From: an uncultured Verrucomicrobiales bacterium | Lineage (GTDB): Bacteria > Verrucomicrobiota > Verrucomicrobiia > Verrucomicrobiales > Akkermansiaceae | Reading direction: 5' to 3' | DNA length: 64,000 bases | Assembly (NCBI GenBank): GCA_937969495.1 | Contig: CALBVY010000013.1 | Coordinates: 1 to 64,000 of the forward strand | Shown here: positions 55,361 through 64,000 of the stretch, in pieces | How the letters are laid out: each line of letters begins with the position of its first letter | Numbering within the stretch: the stretch's first letter is position 1 | Notes under the pieces: model-generated | What the model saw: the letters and a program-made list of their open reading frames with translations, nothing else | The model's database searches: none | What the model was told of the DNA's origin: nothing | Program-made: the position numbers and the translations under genes

Positions 55361-55942
55361 TTAATTCTGTTCGTTTTTATTCTCCATTTTTTTACGGAGC
55401 GCAGCTTCAGATTCTGCATCCCAGTAGCCACTCCCCAGCTCCACAAAGACACTGGAGTAGGGCAGTGCTGTGCGTGTTTTGATGACCAGTACGCGATAGC
55501 TCTTCGAAGTGTTATTGATAAGGCTCATAAGCATTTCATTATCCAAGTGTAATGTTTCTCTCCCATGTAAGGCATCTTTAATATCTGATCGGTGCACCTT
55601 TACCCCTGGCGCATAATCATAGGGCATTTCGCCAATCTCTCGAGTTAGATAAATCCTCGGCTTAACGTGATGTTTTTCCTCAATGACACCCTCCAAGCCA
55701 TCTAATACATCTGGTATTTCCGCATCCACTTGGATTACGCGTAGCCCACGCCGACTTGAGGTGGGGAATGCAGCCTCAGCAATGACTACCCAGTTTCTTG
55801 CACCCAGATAATTAAGCTCATGCCTAATCGTGCCTAACCACGGTCGGTCAGCAGATGGATCACCTGCACAACCTGCCAGAACAAACACGCAGAAACATGT
55901 AAGTAGGTAGAAAAATTTCGTCAAAAAAGATGGCATAAACAA
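55361..55942 (-). CDS. Lipoprotein with RbsD/FucU-like domain
   Basis: A 193-residue lipoprotein; lipobox VLAGC places Cys25 as the acylated residue, and a second in-frame ATG two codons in is an alternative start. The mature part (ELNYLGARNWVVIAEAAFP, then RVIQVDAEIPDVLDGLEGV, and LPYSSVFVELGSGYW near the end) resembles the D-ribose pyranase/fucose mutarotase fold (RbsD/FucU). Those enzymes are normally cytoplasmic, so an exported, lipid-anchored version is unusual. It could be a sugar-binding or mutarotase lipoprotein; similarity is moderate. Confidence 0.55.
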   Translation of the reverse strand: MFMPSFLTKFFYLLTCFCVFVLAGCAGDPSADRPWLGTIRHELNYLGARNWVVIAEAAFPTSSRRGLRVIQVDAEIPDVLDGLEGVIEEKHHVKPRIYLTREIGEMPYDYAPGVKVHRSDIKDALHGRETLHLDNEMLMSLINNTSKSYRVLVIKTRTALPYSSVFVELGSGYWDAESEAALRKKMENKNEQN

Positions 55943-56013
55943 TCAAAAGGCTGACAGACATCAATCTACTCTAGCCCCGATCATTCTGCAATCTGAATAC
56001 TTTCACACCCACA

Positions 56014-57558
56014 TTACATCAGCTGCGCCCCAGCTTCCGCCAATGGGCTACGCTCACCACGTGAGAGACTTACGTGCGCAGTAAATGGCTGACCCTTAAG
56101 ACGATTGCGGGTAAAAACAAGGCCGTTACTCCTGCTATCTACATAGGGGTTATCAATCTGTGCAGGGTCTCCCACAAGGACTAGCTTCGAGCCACGTGAC
56201 ATCCGTGTCACTACAGTCTTCGCCTCCTGTGGAGTTAACTGCTGGGCTTCATCTAGAATAAAAAACCGCTTCGGGATTGAACGGCCACGGATGTAACAGA
56301 GCGCTTCGATCTCGATGATTCCACGTTCGATCAACTCATCGTATGGCTTACTGACCGCATCTCCTAGATTTTCTTTTTTCTGCTGTTTCCTCCGTGGCCC
56401 CTGAGTGGAATCAGGCTGCATTAGAAGATCAAGTGCATCATAAATCGGCTGCAGCCATGGCCGCATTTTATCATCTAGAGAACCCGGCAAGAAACCTAAC
56501 TGATCCCCCATAGATACCACAGGTCGGCTCACTGTAAGTCCATTATAGCGACGATTAAACATCTCATGAAGACCTGCAGCGACGGCGACGAGTGTCTTCC
56601 CCGTACCCGCCTGACCATAACATGTAACTAAGGAGATTTCTGGATTGAGCAGCGCATCGATCAAGCATTTCTGCCCAAGATTCAGTGGTTTGAGGTGATG
56701 TCCATCTGGAATGCGGAGCACCTCTGGAATCTGTAAACGTACAAATGTGCCCTCCGAGTCCAAACGCGCCGGCATCGTCTGTTTCTCACCAGCCTTGAGA
56801 AGAACATATTGATTAAGCACAATTTCCTTTCGGCGTGGATGCTCTAACGCAAGCTCTCCAGAGCTGGCAAAACGCTGCAGCTCAGCAGCATCTACATCTA
56901 CGCAGCGCATATCATAGCTACTTACTTCTATAGGGTCCACCTTATCATTGAGATAGTCCTCACAGTTGATCCCTACAGCCTTGGCTTTAAGCTGCATGTT
57001 AAGATCTTTGGTCACCAAAACCACAGGCGCAGAATTGTGCTCCTTGAGCAGCACCGTCGCAGCAAGGATACGGTGGTCCACTTGACCTCGATCCGGAAAA
57101 ACTCTTAGAAACTGACTCAACTCATTAGAATTCTTCTCACAAAAATCAGGATCATAGATCACCAGCCGGATCGTCCCACCTCCTGACGTAGGCACGCCAC
57201 GGGTGACTTTTTCACCAGAGGAAAACATTTCAGTTAACTTCCGGTGCACTCTCCTAGCATTCGCACCACGCTCACTCTGCTCACCTTTGAACTTATCCAG
57301 CTCCGCAAGAACATCGGCAGGAACACAAATGTGATTATCTTTGAATCTCCCCAGGCACTCTGGATCGTGAAGAAGAACATTGGTGTCTAACACAAAGTTT
57401 TTAACTTGATCAGAAGGTGCTTTTAACCCGAAATCTTGAATACGTGTTTTGTTCACGTCCTTCTTTTTAGCTTTGGATTTTTTAGCTTTCGAAGATGTTT
57501 TCTTATTAGGTGTATCAGTAACGGGATTTGTTTGGTCAGAGGTGTTTGATTGAATCAT
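56014..57558 (-). CDS. PIN-domain plus PhoH ATPase protein
   Basis: A 514-residue protein from ATG 57558. A Lys/Ser-rich N-terminal stretch precedes a PIN nuclease domain (NFVLDTNVLLHD with the first acidic site; ILAATVLL region) and a PhoH-like P-loop ATPase domain with Walker A GQAGTGKT, FLPGSLDDKMRPWLQPIYDAL and FFILDEAQQLTPQEAKTVVTR. PIN-PhoH fusions (YlaK/PhoH2 type) couple RNase and helicase activities on RNA. Whether it is a stand-alone RNA-processing enzyme or stress factor is unknown. A structured region lies upstream. Confidence 0.9.
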   Translation of the reverse strand: MIQSNTSDQTNPVTDTPNKKTSSKAKKSKAKKKDVNKTRIQDFGLKAPSDQVKNFVLDTNVLLHDPECLGRFKDNHICVPADVLAELDKFKGEQSERGANARRVHRKLTEMFSSGEKVTRGVPTSGGGTIRLVIYDPDFCEKNSNELSQFLRVFPDRGQVDHRILAATVLLKEHNSAPVVLVTKDLNMQLKAKAVGINCEDYLNDKVDPIEVSSYDMRCVDVDAAELQRFASSGELALEHPRRKEIVLNQYVLLKAGEKQTMPARLDSEGTFVRLQIPEVLRIPDGHHLKPLNLGQKCLIDALLNPEISLVTCYGQAGTGKTLVAVAAGLHEMFNRRYNGLTVSRPVVSMGDQLGFLPGSLDDKMRPWLQPIYDALDLLMQPDSTQGPRRKQQKKENLGDAVSKPYDELIERGIIEIEALCYIRGRSIPKRFFILDEAQQLTPQEAKTVVTRMSRGSKLVLVGDPAQIDNPYVDSRSNGLVFTRNRLKGQPFTAHVSLSRGERSPLAEAGAQLM

Positions 57559-57639
57559 TGGGGAACAGGGTAACAATAAAGCGGGGGGCTTGTAGAAAAT
57601 ACTTCACAGCGCCCCACTTATCACGCTGCTGAGTAGTGC

Positions 57640-57708
57640 CACCACAAGGTGAACAATGCCTGGAAGTTGAAGTAAGCCAGGCAATACGTAGGGAGCATCC
57701 AAATCCCT
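57640..57708. other. Cluster of short hairpins upstream of the PIN-PhoH gene
   Basis: Three consecutive perfect inverted repeats: CACC/GGTG (57640-57643, 57648-57651), TGCCTGG/CCAGGCA (57657-57663, 57677-57683) and AGGGA/TCCCT (57690-57694, 57704-57708). They lie in the 252-bp space between menE and the PhoH start, and could be a leader RNA or small RNA. I matched no known RNA family. Confidence 0.35.
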
Positions 57709-57810
57709 CCGCACAAGTTCGGGTGAAACAACCATTCATCATCGAATGGACGTGGATTATAATATTCAACTTACCTTAAGTATCTACGATGCGGGTAATG
57801 ATGGCAAACA

Positions 57811-58956
57811 TTATTTTAACTGCTTGCTACCAATTATCTGTTTTGTGAGTTCATGATAATTAATTTTCCCTATAGCTGTGCGAGGCAGCTCTGCCAATTT
57901 GATTACCTTTCTGATCCGGTGTAACGGGTGGCAACTTGTATGATGCAAATCTAACACACCTTGAATACCATCTCCTTTTTGAATGCACAGTATCAGCTGA
58001 TGCCCAGCTCTAGCGTCATCGATTGCCACCACTGCATATTCAGCGAGTGGCCGATCTGCTTTTCTAAACGATTTACCTACAGCATTTTCAACATCGATTA
58101 GATCAATCAACTCACCGAGTATTTTCACACAGCGATCTGCCCGCCCCTGAATCGTCAGGTGATCACCAGAGACATGGCCAAGATCATTACTGGTCAGCCA
58201 TCCGTTTTTCTTAGGATCTTCGAGAAAACACTGCCCCTCTTTATTGATTCCTACATAAGCACTGAGTAAAGGTTTTCCTGCAATCTCGATTTCACCCTTA
58301 TCCGTGGTTTGCACCTGCCAGCAAGGCAGCACTCTTAAACACCTCTCACCAGCCAAAGCGGTGGCTACCTGAGAGGCTGTTTCCGTCATACCATAAGTCT
58401 CGCGCACAGGCCACCCGAGCGTAACAGCCTGTTGATAGAGTTCATCATGAAGCACCCCGCCACCAATCAACACCGCACGCACAGAGGAAGGTGCCGGGAG
58501 ATGAAGTTTCACCAAGTCTGCTAACTGTGTGGGGACAAAAGACGTGTGGGTAACCCCCTCTTCATTAAGCTGCTTATAGCACCCTGCGGGATCCCATTTC
58601 CCATAATTACCAATCACTCTACAATCTGCTAAATAAGCACGCGCCGCAATTCCTATACCACCCACGTGAAATAGTGGCAGAGTTTGTAACCATCTATCTT
58701 CTGATGTCACCTCAAGAAAATTATTCACCGAGCGTGCAGAAGCTAACAAAGCCTCCTTCGCCAGAGCTACCCACTTCCCTGGACCTGTGGAACCCGATGT
58801 GCGAAATAAAACATGCGCCTTAAGATCGAGCTGTTGTTTTAGCCATGGGCTAATTAGTTCTGCCTCGTGAAGAGCTTCACGGTCTCGGGGATTAGTTAAA
58901 ACTCTGGACTTCTCAGACACCCAGAATGTTGGATCATTTAGGTCAAGCGCTTCCAT
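57811..58956 (-). CDS. menE: o-Succinylbenzoate-CoA ligase
   Basis: A 381-residue ANL adenylating enzyme, short as usual for MenE. The AMP-binding P-loop FRTSGSTGPGKWVALAK, the QTLPLFHVGGIGI segment, RETYGMTETASQVAT (adenine motif) and the C-terminal K motif ending TAIGKINYHELTKQI are present. It activates o-succinylbenzoate with CoA in menaquinone synthesis. It overlaps menC by 19 bp, so the men genes are translationally coupled. menB, menD, menF and menH are not in the window. Confidence 0.92.
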   Translation of the reverse strand: MEALDLNDPTFWVSEKSRVLTNPRDREALHEAELISPWLKQQLDLKAHVLFRTSGSTGPGKWVALAKEALLASARSVNNFLEVTSEDRWLQTLPLFHVGGIGIAARAYLADCRVIGNYGKWDPAGCYKQLNEEGVTHTSFVPTQLADLVKLHLPAPSSVRAVLIGGGVLHDELYQQAVTLGWPVRETYGMTETASQVATALAGERCLRVLPCWQVQTTDKGEIEIAGKPLLSAYVGINKEGQCFLEDPKKNGWLTSNDLGHVSGDHLTIQGRADRCVKILGELIDLIDVENAVGKSFRKADRPLAEYAVVAIDDARAGHQLILCIQKGDGIQGVLDLHHTSCHPLHRIRKVIKLAELPRTAIGKINYHELTKQIIGSKQLK

Positions 58957-59894
58957 GGTAGATTTTCTAATAAATCATCAAATCCAAGTCCACTCCCTTG
59001 AGGAACTGAGAAATCCGGCGTCACCCCGCCCATTCGCTCAATAAAATCATTTGGCTCAAATAAACCATGTGTCATCAGCCCACAAGTATCGATCATCCCA
59101 GGGTAATCCCTCGCAGCTATTGCCGCACGCCACGCCGCATAAGTCTGCCCCAGAGGATGATCCATATAGCTGGTAAAAACCACACGCCTGCTGTCCATAT
59201 AGGATCGCTCTAACTTATTTTGCAATACATTTACCGCAGGCTTAAGAACCGCTACGCTAAAGTTCCTATCAGCCATTTCCACATCACGATCCACTGCCAG
59301 CGCTATACCATACCGGGTGCGAAGTTCTCCCCAAGATCGACTTTCATAAACACAGGGGTCTTCTAGAAAATCAATTTTTTTTCGAAAGCTTTCAGGCAGG
59401 CTGTTGAGAAGCTTTTCAATCCCACCACGACCTAACAAATTATTAAAATCAATCCGCCAGCGCAGTACGGGGAATCGTTCTGCCTGATCCAGCACAAACT
59501 CACGCTCACGCTCTATATCCCTACCCATTTTCACCTTCACCATGGTAAAGCCAGCCGCCACAGCCTGATCAAAGTCCGCAGCCTGCATCATCAGAGTAGC
59601 ATGGCTCTGAGGCACCTGTAGACCTTCAAAAAGATTCTTCCCTGCTAGCCTCGCCTTCCCATCTTCACGCGCACAGTACAAAGCAGCTCTAATGGTAGGG
59701 GTAGTGCCGCCTTCTTGGAGAATTTTTAATAAACCATCAAGAGGCACATCACCTAACTCTGGCCAAGGATGCATACAGCCATAGCCATCCCCTACTTTAA
59801 TCAAAACCCCCGCGTGATCGTGCCTCGTAGAGCTTGCATTTAATGCCCCTGGACTCTTTAGAGTATAACGATAAATGTAGATAGGAGGTTTCAT
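58938..59894 (-). CDS. menC: o-Succinylbenzoate synthase
   Basis: A 318-residue enolase-superfamily enzyme. The proton-abstracting K-x-K is in MVKVKMG, and the metal-ligand triad is visible as WRIDFNN, DFLEDP and AVDRD, with the second catalytic Lys in VAVLKPA. It dehydrates SHCHC to o-succinylbenzoate. It overlaps menA by 4 bp and menE by 19 bp. Confidence 0.93.
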   Translation of the reverse strand: MKPPIYIYRYTLKSPGALNASSTRHDHAGVLIKVGDGYGCMHPWPELGDVPLDGLLKILQEGGTTPTIRAALYCAREDGKARLAGKNLFEGLQVPQSHATLMMQAADFDQAVAAGFTMVKVKMGRDIEREREFVLDQAERFPVLRWRIDFNNLLGRGGIEKLLNSLPESFRKKIDFLEDPCVYESRSWGELRTRYGIALAVDRDVEMADRNFSVAVLKPAVNVLQNKLERSYMDSRRVVFTSYMDHPLGQTYAAWRAAIAARDYPGMIDTCGLMTHGLFEPNDFIERMGGVTPDFSVPQGSGLGFDDLLENLPWKRLT

Positions 59895-60754
59895 AAAATC
59901 ACGATCAATTGAACCACCATAGCATAAAAGAGTAGTTGCAGTGCAGACAAGGCCAAGAACCGATTATACACAACACCCGGAGGAGTGCGCCCGACCCACC
60001 ACTGAATCAATGCCGCAAGTATAAATGGAGGGGAAAAATAAAGAAGCTCTCGCTGATAACCAAAGATAAACCCCGTGATCCCGTAAGGAATAATCGTCAT
60101 GACCTGAAGCAGTATAAGTGCCTTTTTCCTTCCCCACTTTACCGCCAAGGTATTTTTCTCATTACTTCGGTCTTCATCTATATCACGCAAATTATTAATG
60201 GCGATCAAAACCGCTGATAAGCACCCAATGGCCACGCCCATCAACATCGCCACGGGCTCCCATGTGCCTGTTTGCACAAAGACTGTTCCAGTCACCGCCA
60301 CCACGCCAAAAAACAAAATCACAAATAACTCTCCCAGCCCACGGTAGGCAAGTGGCAGAGGCCCACCAGTATAGCCATAACAGAGATAAAGCGAAGGCAC
60401 ACCAATCGCCAGAATCGGCCATCCTCTTTCTTGAATCAATAAATAACCAAAAACAGAGGCCATGAGTAAACACACCACTGCTACCATATAAACGGCCTTA
60501 CTAGAAAGCTGACCAGATGCCGTCGCCCTAGTAGGCCCCAGACGAGCTTCGGTATCTGCGCCTTTTGCTGAATCAATTGCATCATTAAAAAAATTCGTCG
60601 CCACCTGAATCCAAACCGCGCCCATTAAGGTGTAAATCGCCAAGTAAACATCCCATTTACCCGTTAGATGATACGCTAGAGCGCAGCCCACCCACACCGG
60701 CACCACCGCAGCAGGCAGAGTTTTAGGGCGAGCAGCAAGAAGGTAGGATTTCAT
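59891..60754 (-). CDS. menA: 1,4-Dihydroxy-2-naphthoate prenyltransferase
   Basis: A 287-residue UbiA-superfamily membrane protein with about nine helices. Both Asp-rich motifs are intact: NFFNDAIDSAKGAD (first) and NNLRDIDEDRSNEKNTLAV (second), which bind the Mg-diphosphate of the polyprenyl donor. It attaches the isoprenoid tail to DHNA, forming demethylmenaquinone. It heads the menA-menC-menE group. Confidence 0.95.
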   Translation of the reverse strand: MKSYLLAARPKTLPAAVVPVWVGCALAYHLTGKWDVYLAIYTLMGAVWIQVATNFFNDAIDSAKGADTEARLGPTRATASGQLSSKAVYMVAVVCLLMASVFGYLLIQERGWPILAIGVPSLYLCYGYTGGPLPLAYRGLGELFVILFFGVVAVTGTVFVQTGTWEPVAMLMGVAIGCLSAVLIAINNLRDIDEDRSNEKNTLAVKWGRKKALILLQVMTIIPYGITGFIFGYQRELLYFSPPFILAALIQWWVGRTPPGVVYNRFLALSALQLLFYAMVVQLIVIL

Positions 60755-60871
60755 CGTTTCAGAGCAGATTGAGGAAGGCAGTGATGACTTGAATCAGCCC
60801 GTAAGTAAAGAACATCGCAATCCACGAATCCAACATTGACTCTTGCCCGTTCACCCATCCACCATGCCCTC

Positions 60872-61147
60872 ATGATTGCTAAACGAGCTATTTTTGAAGG
60901 TAGAGTACAAGGTGTAGGCTTTCGCTACGCCACCAAACAGCTCGCAATGGGTTTTGATGTATGTGGCTGGGTAAAGAATCTACCCGAAGGCACCGTAGAA
61001 ATGCAACTTATGGGCGAAGAAGATGAAATTGATGAGTTTATCAAAGAAATCGTCGAAGAAAGCGCGATGGCACACCACATTAAAAACATGTGGACTGAAC
61101 ACATCCCTCTGCTAGAAGGCGTCAAAGGATTTGTCATTAGCACCTGA
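60872..61147 (+). CDS. acyP: Acylphosphatase
   Basis: A 91-residue protein from ATG 60872; the frame opens at 60836. GRVQGVGFRYATKQLA holds the catalytic Arg and the family motif, and CGWVKNLPEGTVEMQLMGE supplies the Asn. It hydrolyses acyl phosphates such as acetyl phosphate. Standalone; divergent from the menA group. Confidence 0.95.
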   Translation: MIAKRAIFEGRVQGVGFRYATKQLAMGFDVCGWVKNLPEGTVEMQLMGEEDEIDEFIKEIVEESAMAHHIKNMWTEHIPLLEGVKGFVIST

Positions 61148-61229
61148 TCTAACATTCTATATCATGGCTTAAAATGGACCGTAAAACACTCTGTATGACA
61201 CAACAGTCACAAAACCTATCAAACCCTCC

Positions 61230-61257
61230 TTGAATAAAACAGAAAGCCTGCTAGTAT
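61230..61257 (+). promoter_or_regulatory. Possible sigma-70-type promoter
   Basis: TTGAAT (61230-61235), a 16-bp spacer and TAGTAT (61252-61257) lie 52 bp before the ATG of the secreted protein at 61310. The spacing is slightly short and the elements are not perfect, so this is a candidate only. Confidence 0.35.
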
Positions 61258-61309
61258 AGATAAGAATTTGCCTGCTGCCTAGCCTAGAAACGTTTTACAC
61301 CCAAGCTCT

Positions 61310-62077
61310 ATGAAATCTAAAATTTTTTATCTCATCTCCTTCTTCTCGTTCTTTTGGTTGAGCTCCCTCCAAGCAGAGGTAATCAGTGTCACCTCGAAAA
61401 GTGGTAAAAAAATGATCATCACACTCCTTGCTCGCCAAGGTGAAAAAGTCGTCATGCGCAGAGCATCCGATGACAAAGAATTTACGATCTCCCCAGATAG
61501 CTTAGATGAAAAATCTGCGAAATTGATACGTTCAAAGATGAAAAATTTGAAGATAGCACTCCCCCCATTAGACGCTCAAGTAGTCATCAGTAAAAGGCGC
61601 AAAAAGAAAGCTAACAGTTTCTACATGAAACAAATGGAAGTAGGATCAAAAATAACCATCATCAATGAAGATCCGAAAATACCATGCCCACCATGTACCG
61701 CAAATATGGTCTTCATTGGTCAAGATCAGGAAGATACTGATCAATTTACCGTCCTCGCCAATCAACAATTTAAAGTCACACCCACTAGACAAGGCGCGAT
61801 CCAGAACACCTCTCCATTTACCACCACCTACGATAGCTACAACAAAGGTGAAGGTAACATCGGCGGAGCCAAATACGTGGGCTATCTTCTCGTAATCACA
61901 AGCCCAGACAAAGAAATCATCTACACAAAAACAATGCATTCTGGTATCAAAAAGGCTCTTGAGTTTGACGCTTCTGCTGCTGCAAAAATCAAAAAATACC
62001 CATCAGGTACAATCCTTGGTCCAGATATGAAAAAACCGAAGAAAGCCAAACGAAACAACGGCATTCTCAAGCTCTAA
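61310..62077 (+). CDS. Secreted protein with SHD1-like N-terminal domain
   Basis: A 255-residue protein with a signal peptide (about 1-22, MKSKIFYLISFFSFFWL then QAE). Residues 24-80 look like an SHD1-related beta domain (ISVTSKSGKKMIITLLARQGEKVVMRR..., then FTISPDSLDE). The rest is unassigned and lysine rich (KRRKKK at about 86-91; C-terminal KKPKKAKRNNG). A CPPC pair sits at about 125-128. Another SHD1 protein occurs at 50749. Function unknown; exported. Confidence 0.65.
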   Translation: MKSKIFYLISFFSFFWLSSLQAEVISVTSKSGKKMIITLLARQGEKVVMRRASDDKEFTISPDSLDEKSAKLIRSKMKNLKIALPPLDAQVVISKRRKKKANSFYMKQMEVGSKITIINEDPKIPCPPCTANMVFIGQDQEDTDQFTVLANQQFKVTPTRQGAIQNTSPFTTTYDSYNKGEGNIGGAKYVGYLLVITSPDKEIIYTKTMHSGIKKALEFDASAAAKIKKYPSGTILGPDMKKPKKAKRNNGILKL

Positions 62078-62196
62078 CTTCGCTTATTAGCTCCCCCAGT
62101 TTTCAAGGATATTCGCTTTGATATATCAATCAACTCCATCCATTTGGAGCTGAGATCAAATAACTAAAACAAACGCGCAGCCAAACACTTCACACC

Positions 62197-62550
62197 ATGA
62201 GCATCCAGAGACAAGGCACCAAACAACGCATGAGCCGCATCGTCACTCACAACGATACCATTTATCTATGCGGCCAGGTTGGCAAAGACGCCACCAAAGA
62301 CGTGACTGAACAAACCGTAACGATGCTCGAAAAGGTAGATGAATTACTCCTTCAGGCTGGATCTGATCGCACCCACATCCTATCCGCCACCATCTACTTA
62401 AGCGATATGAAAAATTTCGCCGCCATGAATACCGTGTGGGATGCTTGGATACCAGAAGGACACGCTCCAGCACGCGCATGTGTGGAAGCATCGATGGCTC
62501 GCCCAGAGCTCTTAGTGGAGATATCCGTTATCGCCGCAGTTAAGGGATAA
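62197..62550 (+). CDS. RidA/YjgF family protein
   Basis: A 117-residue protein with family features: [45 protein letters not shown] and a C-terminal [25 protein letters not shown] with the conserved Arg at the deaminase site. RidA removes reactive enamine/imine intermediates such as 2-aminoacrylate. The subgroup is the one common in bacteria as a second paralogue. Not obviously in an operon. Confidence 0.9.
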   Translation: MSIQRQGTKQRMSRIVTHNDTIYLCGQVGKDATKDVTEQTVTMLEKVDELLLQAGSDRTHILSATIYLSDMKNFAAMNTVWDAWIPEGHAPARACVEASMARPELLVEISVIAAVKG

Positions 62551-62652
62551 AAACATCTCTAATAGTGATGTTGAGCAGCCAGGGCTCGTTAACTTCTTCA
62601 CCTTCTGGTTGGAGAGAAGGCGAAAGAATATAATACCTGCAGGCTTTTGTAT

Positions 62653-62949
62653 CTACTCGAGGTTTTGTTCTCTGTGTTTTGCCCTCTCCTCCTTCACCAC
62701 GGCTGCCATATCGTAAATGGCTAATAGGATAATCATCAGCCCGTAGAGCATCGCCACAGCCCACCAGATCAGAAACAACCACACACTCGTACCCAACCAG
62801 CCAGATAGCGGCCACGCACCAAGTGCGGCGATAATAACAAGCACGATAACAAGCTGGAATAACATCTTACGCCGTAGTTCACGTGAGTGCAGGATCATAC
62901 GTGCAAGTCCTGCACACACCATTATCCAACTAGCTTTTTTCCCTGACAT
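62653..62949 (-). CDS. Small two-helix membrane protein
   Basis: A 98-residue protein with two hydrophobic helices (about 30-50 and 53-80) between basic ends (ARMILHSRELRRKMLF and KEERAKHREQNLE). I do not recognise the family. Topology suggests both ends cytoplasmic. Convergent with the RidA gene and divergent from serS. Confidence 0.55.
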   Translation of the reverse strand: MSGKKASWIMVCAGLARMILHSRELRRKMLFQLVIVLVIIAALGAWPLSGWLGTSVWLFLIWWAVAMLYGLMIILLAIYDMAAVVKEERAKHREQNLE

Positions 62950-63119
62950 CGTAGATAACTGTAAGTTTCACCAGCCAAAGGCCAAATACCAAATGCGAAA
63001 AACTTGTGTAGATTCTGCATTTACCAAAATACGCCAGCGCAAACCATCATCCACCTGGGTAAAAATTCGTCAGATTCGTAGTTTCAAAAATCTGCCTAAG
63101 CCGCTATCACTCCTCCGCC

Positions 63120-64000
63120 ATGCTTGATATCAAAGCCATTCGCGAAGACGCAGACACCATCAAAAAACGCTTAGCCACCCGTGGTGGTGATTCTCACACC
63201 CTCATTCCAGAGCTTCTTGCCTGTGATGAGGTACGCCGCCACGCAGAAACGCTAAAACAAAACCTGCAATCAGAGCGCAAGCAGCTATCCAAACAAATCG
63301 GTACCCTTATCTCCCAAAGTAAAGCCGATGAGGTGGAGACCATTAAAGAACAAGTTCGCATAATCGGTGAGAGAATTTCTCAACTTGATGAGGAAAGCGA
63401 AACCAACGATACCCGTATGACGGAGCTACTGATGAGTGTTCCTAATATTCCTCACGCAGACTGCCCAATCGGTAACGACGAAGAGGCTAACCCTGAAATC
63501 CGCATATGGGGTGAGAAACCAGCAATAAACGAACCACTGGATCATGTGGCACTGGCAGAAAAACATGGCCTGATCAGCTTCGAAGATGGCACACGTATCA
63601 CCGGCTCTGGCTTTGTCGTGTATCGAGGTAAAGGCGCGCGCCTCGAACGCGCACTTATTCAGTTTTTACTCAATACACAGAGCGAAGAACACGGCTACGA
63701 GGAAGTCAATGTGCCTCATCTTATTAAACGCGAATGTATGGAGGGCACTGGCCAGCTTCCTAAATTCGAGGATGATATGTATGGCATCGAGGAGAACACA
63801 CTCTTCCTCGCGCCTACAGCAGAGGTTCCAGTTACCAATCTCTACCGTGACACCCTTCTTAAAAACGATGATTTACCGGTAAAATTAACCGCTTACACAC
63901 CATGCTTCCGTCGCGAGGCTGGCAGTGCTGGACGAGATAACCGCGGTATCATCCGGATGCACCAGTTTGATAAAGTGGAGCTCGTACAAATTGTGCATCC
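63120..64000 (+). CDS. serS: Seryl-tRNA synthetase, N-terminal part (runs off the window)
   Basis: The first 293 codons are in the window and the frame is open to the end. The N-terminal helical hairpin (coiled coil, about 30-100) is followed by class II synthetase motifs: PTAEVPVTNLYRD and AYTPCFRREAGSAGRDNRGIIRMHQFDKVEL, the latter a full motif 2. Start ATG 63120 gives MLDIKAIRED, normal for the family. It charges tRNA-Ser. A bacterium with selenocysteine would also need SerRS to charge tRNA-Sec with Ser. Confidence 0.97.
   Translation, partial: MLDIKAIREDADTIKKRLATRGGDSHTLIPELLACDEVRRHAETLKQNLQSERKQLSKQIGTLISQSKADEVETIKEQVRIIGERISQLDEESETNDTRMTELLMSVPNIPHADCPIGNDEEANPEIRIWGEKPAINEPLDHVALAEKHGLISFEDGTRITGSGFVVYRGKGARLERALIQFLLNTQSEEHGYEEVNVPHLIKRECMEGTGQLPKFEDDMYGIEENTLFLAPTAEVPVTNLYRDTLLKNDDLPVKLTAYTPCFRREAGSAGRDNRGIIRMHQFDKVELVQIVH

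Noticed and set aside
57708..57722. Possible tRNA T-arm around GTTCGGG
   Set aside because: No acceptor, D or anticodon stem can be folded around it, and the T-loop consensus TTCGAxT is not met. No tRNA found in the window.
57536..57769. 77-residue minus-strand frame overlapping the PIN-PhoH start and the hairpin-rich spacer
   Set aside because: Translation is Cys/Thr-rich with no family pattern, and the frame coincides with paired hairpins, so I treat the stretch as non-coding.
62550..62653. Terminator-like hairpin CCTTCT...AGAAGG between convergent genes
   Set aside because: Only a 6-bp stem and no T-tract on either strand; too weak to call.

Overview
The window reads as a chromosomal segment of a Verrucomicrobiota bacterium (Verrucomicrobiales-like). 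The taxonomic call is an inference. It rests on marker families common in Planctomycetes/Verrucomicrobia: a PVC-type beta-propeller/HEAT/cytochrome c protein, a DUF1080 secreted hydrolase, SHD1-domain secreted proteins, sulfatase-like proteins and a free-standing AP2-domain protein. There is no rRNA, tRNA, CRISPR array, phage or insertion sequence that I can recognise. Genes are densely packed on both strands.

Layout. 1-6.8 kb (+): tail of an SDR dehydrogenase, an Nramp-fold transporter without the metal motif, a Gfo/Idh/MocA oxidoreductase, a TIM-barrel epimerase, a DUF1080 protein and a PVC-type haem protein; this looks like a glycoside/keto-sugar catabolic operon. 6.8-10.3 kb (-): a membrane-anchored pseudokinase and a sulfatase-fold protein lacking its active-site residues. 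10.3-16.5 kb: LMW phosphatase, L,D-transpeptidase, ketoacyl synthase, bioB, a caspase-fold-like secreted protein, GYF/DUF4190 and DUF2752 membrane proteins and RlmI. 16.5-24.6 kb: AP2 protein, polA, scpA, acyltransferase, U32 hydroxylase-like protein. 24.7-29.5 kb (+): three-gene glucosylglycerate locus, made of D-glycerate 3-kinase, a GpgP-like HAD phosphatase, and one 995-residue protein fusing a GpgS-type synthase (GT81) to a GH13_18 phosphorylase. On paper these make, phosphorolyse and recycle the compatible solute. 29.5-36.6 kb: alkC, lipA, helical-repeat protein, chrA, DUF3817, SprT-like, UbiA-like.

36.7-40.3 kb: floA with a partner protein, then a metal-handling divergon with a His-rich lipoprotein on one side and a MerC-family protein on the other. 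The MerC frame contains an in-frame UGA. Immediately downstream is a SECIS-like stem-loop, the family's fourth membrane helix lies beyond the UGA, and the extended frame ends in an ATGA overlap with the next gene. This is the best candidate for an undescribed feature here: a probable selenocysteine-containing MerC.

40.3-44.3 kb: an ECF sigma operon facing a duplicated DUF481 outer-membrane barrel, then a strong terminator and an 86-bp palindromic element. 44.3-50.5 kb: spermidine-synthase-like methyltransferase, YebC, RapA-like helicase, Uup-like ABC-F. 50.7-57.6 kb: SHD1-hydrolase, LOG/Hpt purine-salvage pair, M20 peptidase, RNase III-like protein, RbsD/FucU-like lipoprotein, PIN-PhoH ATPase. 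57.8-60.8 kb (-): menA-menC-menE, implying menaquinone-based respiration. 60.9-64 kb: acylphosphatase, SHD1-like secreted protein, RidA, small membrane protein, and serS cut by the window end.

Functions were assigned by reading motifs and recalling families; no database search was run. Starts were moved downstream where the annotated family start, a signal peptide or a neighbouring gene made a later ATG more likely.
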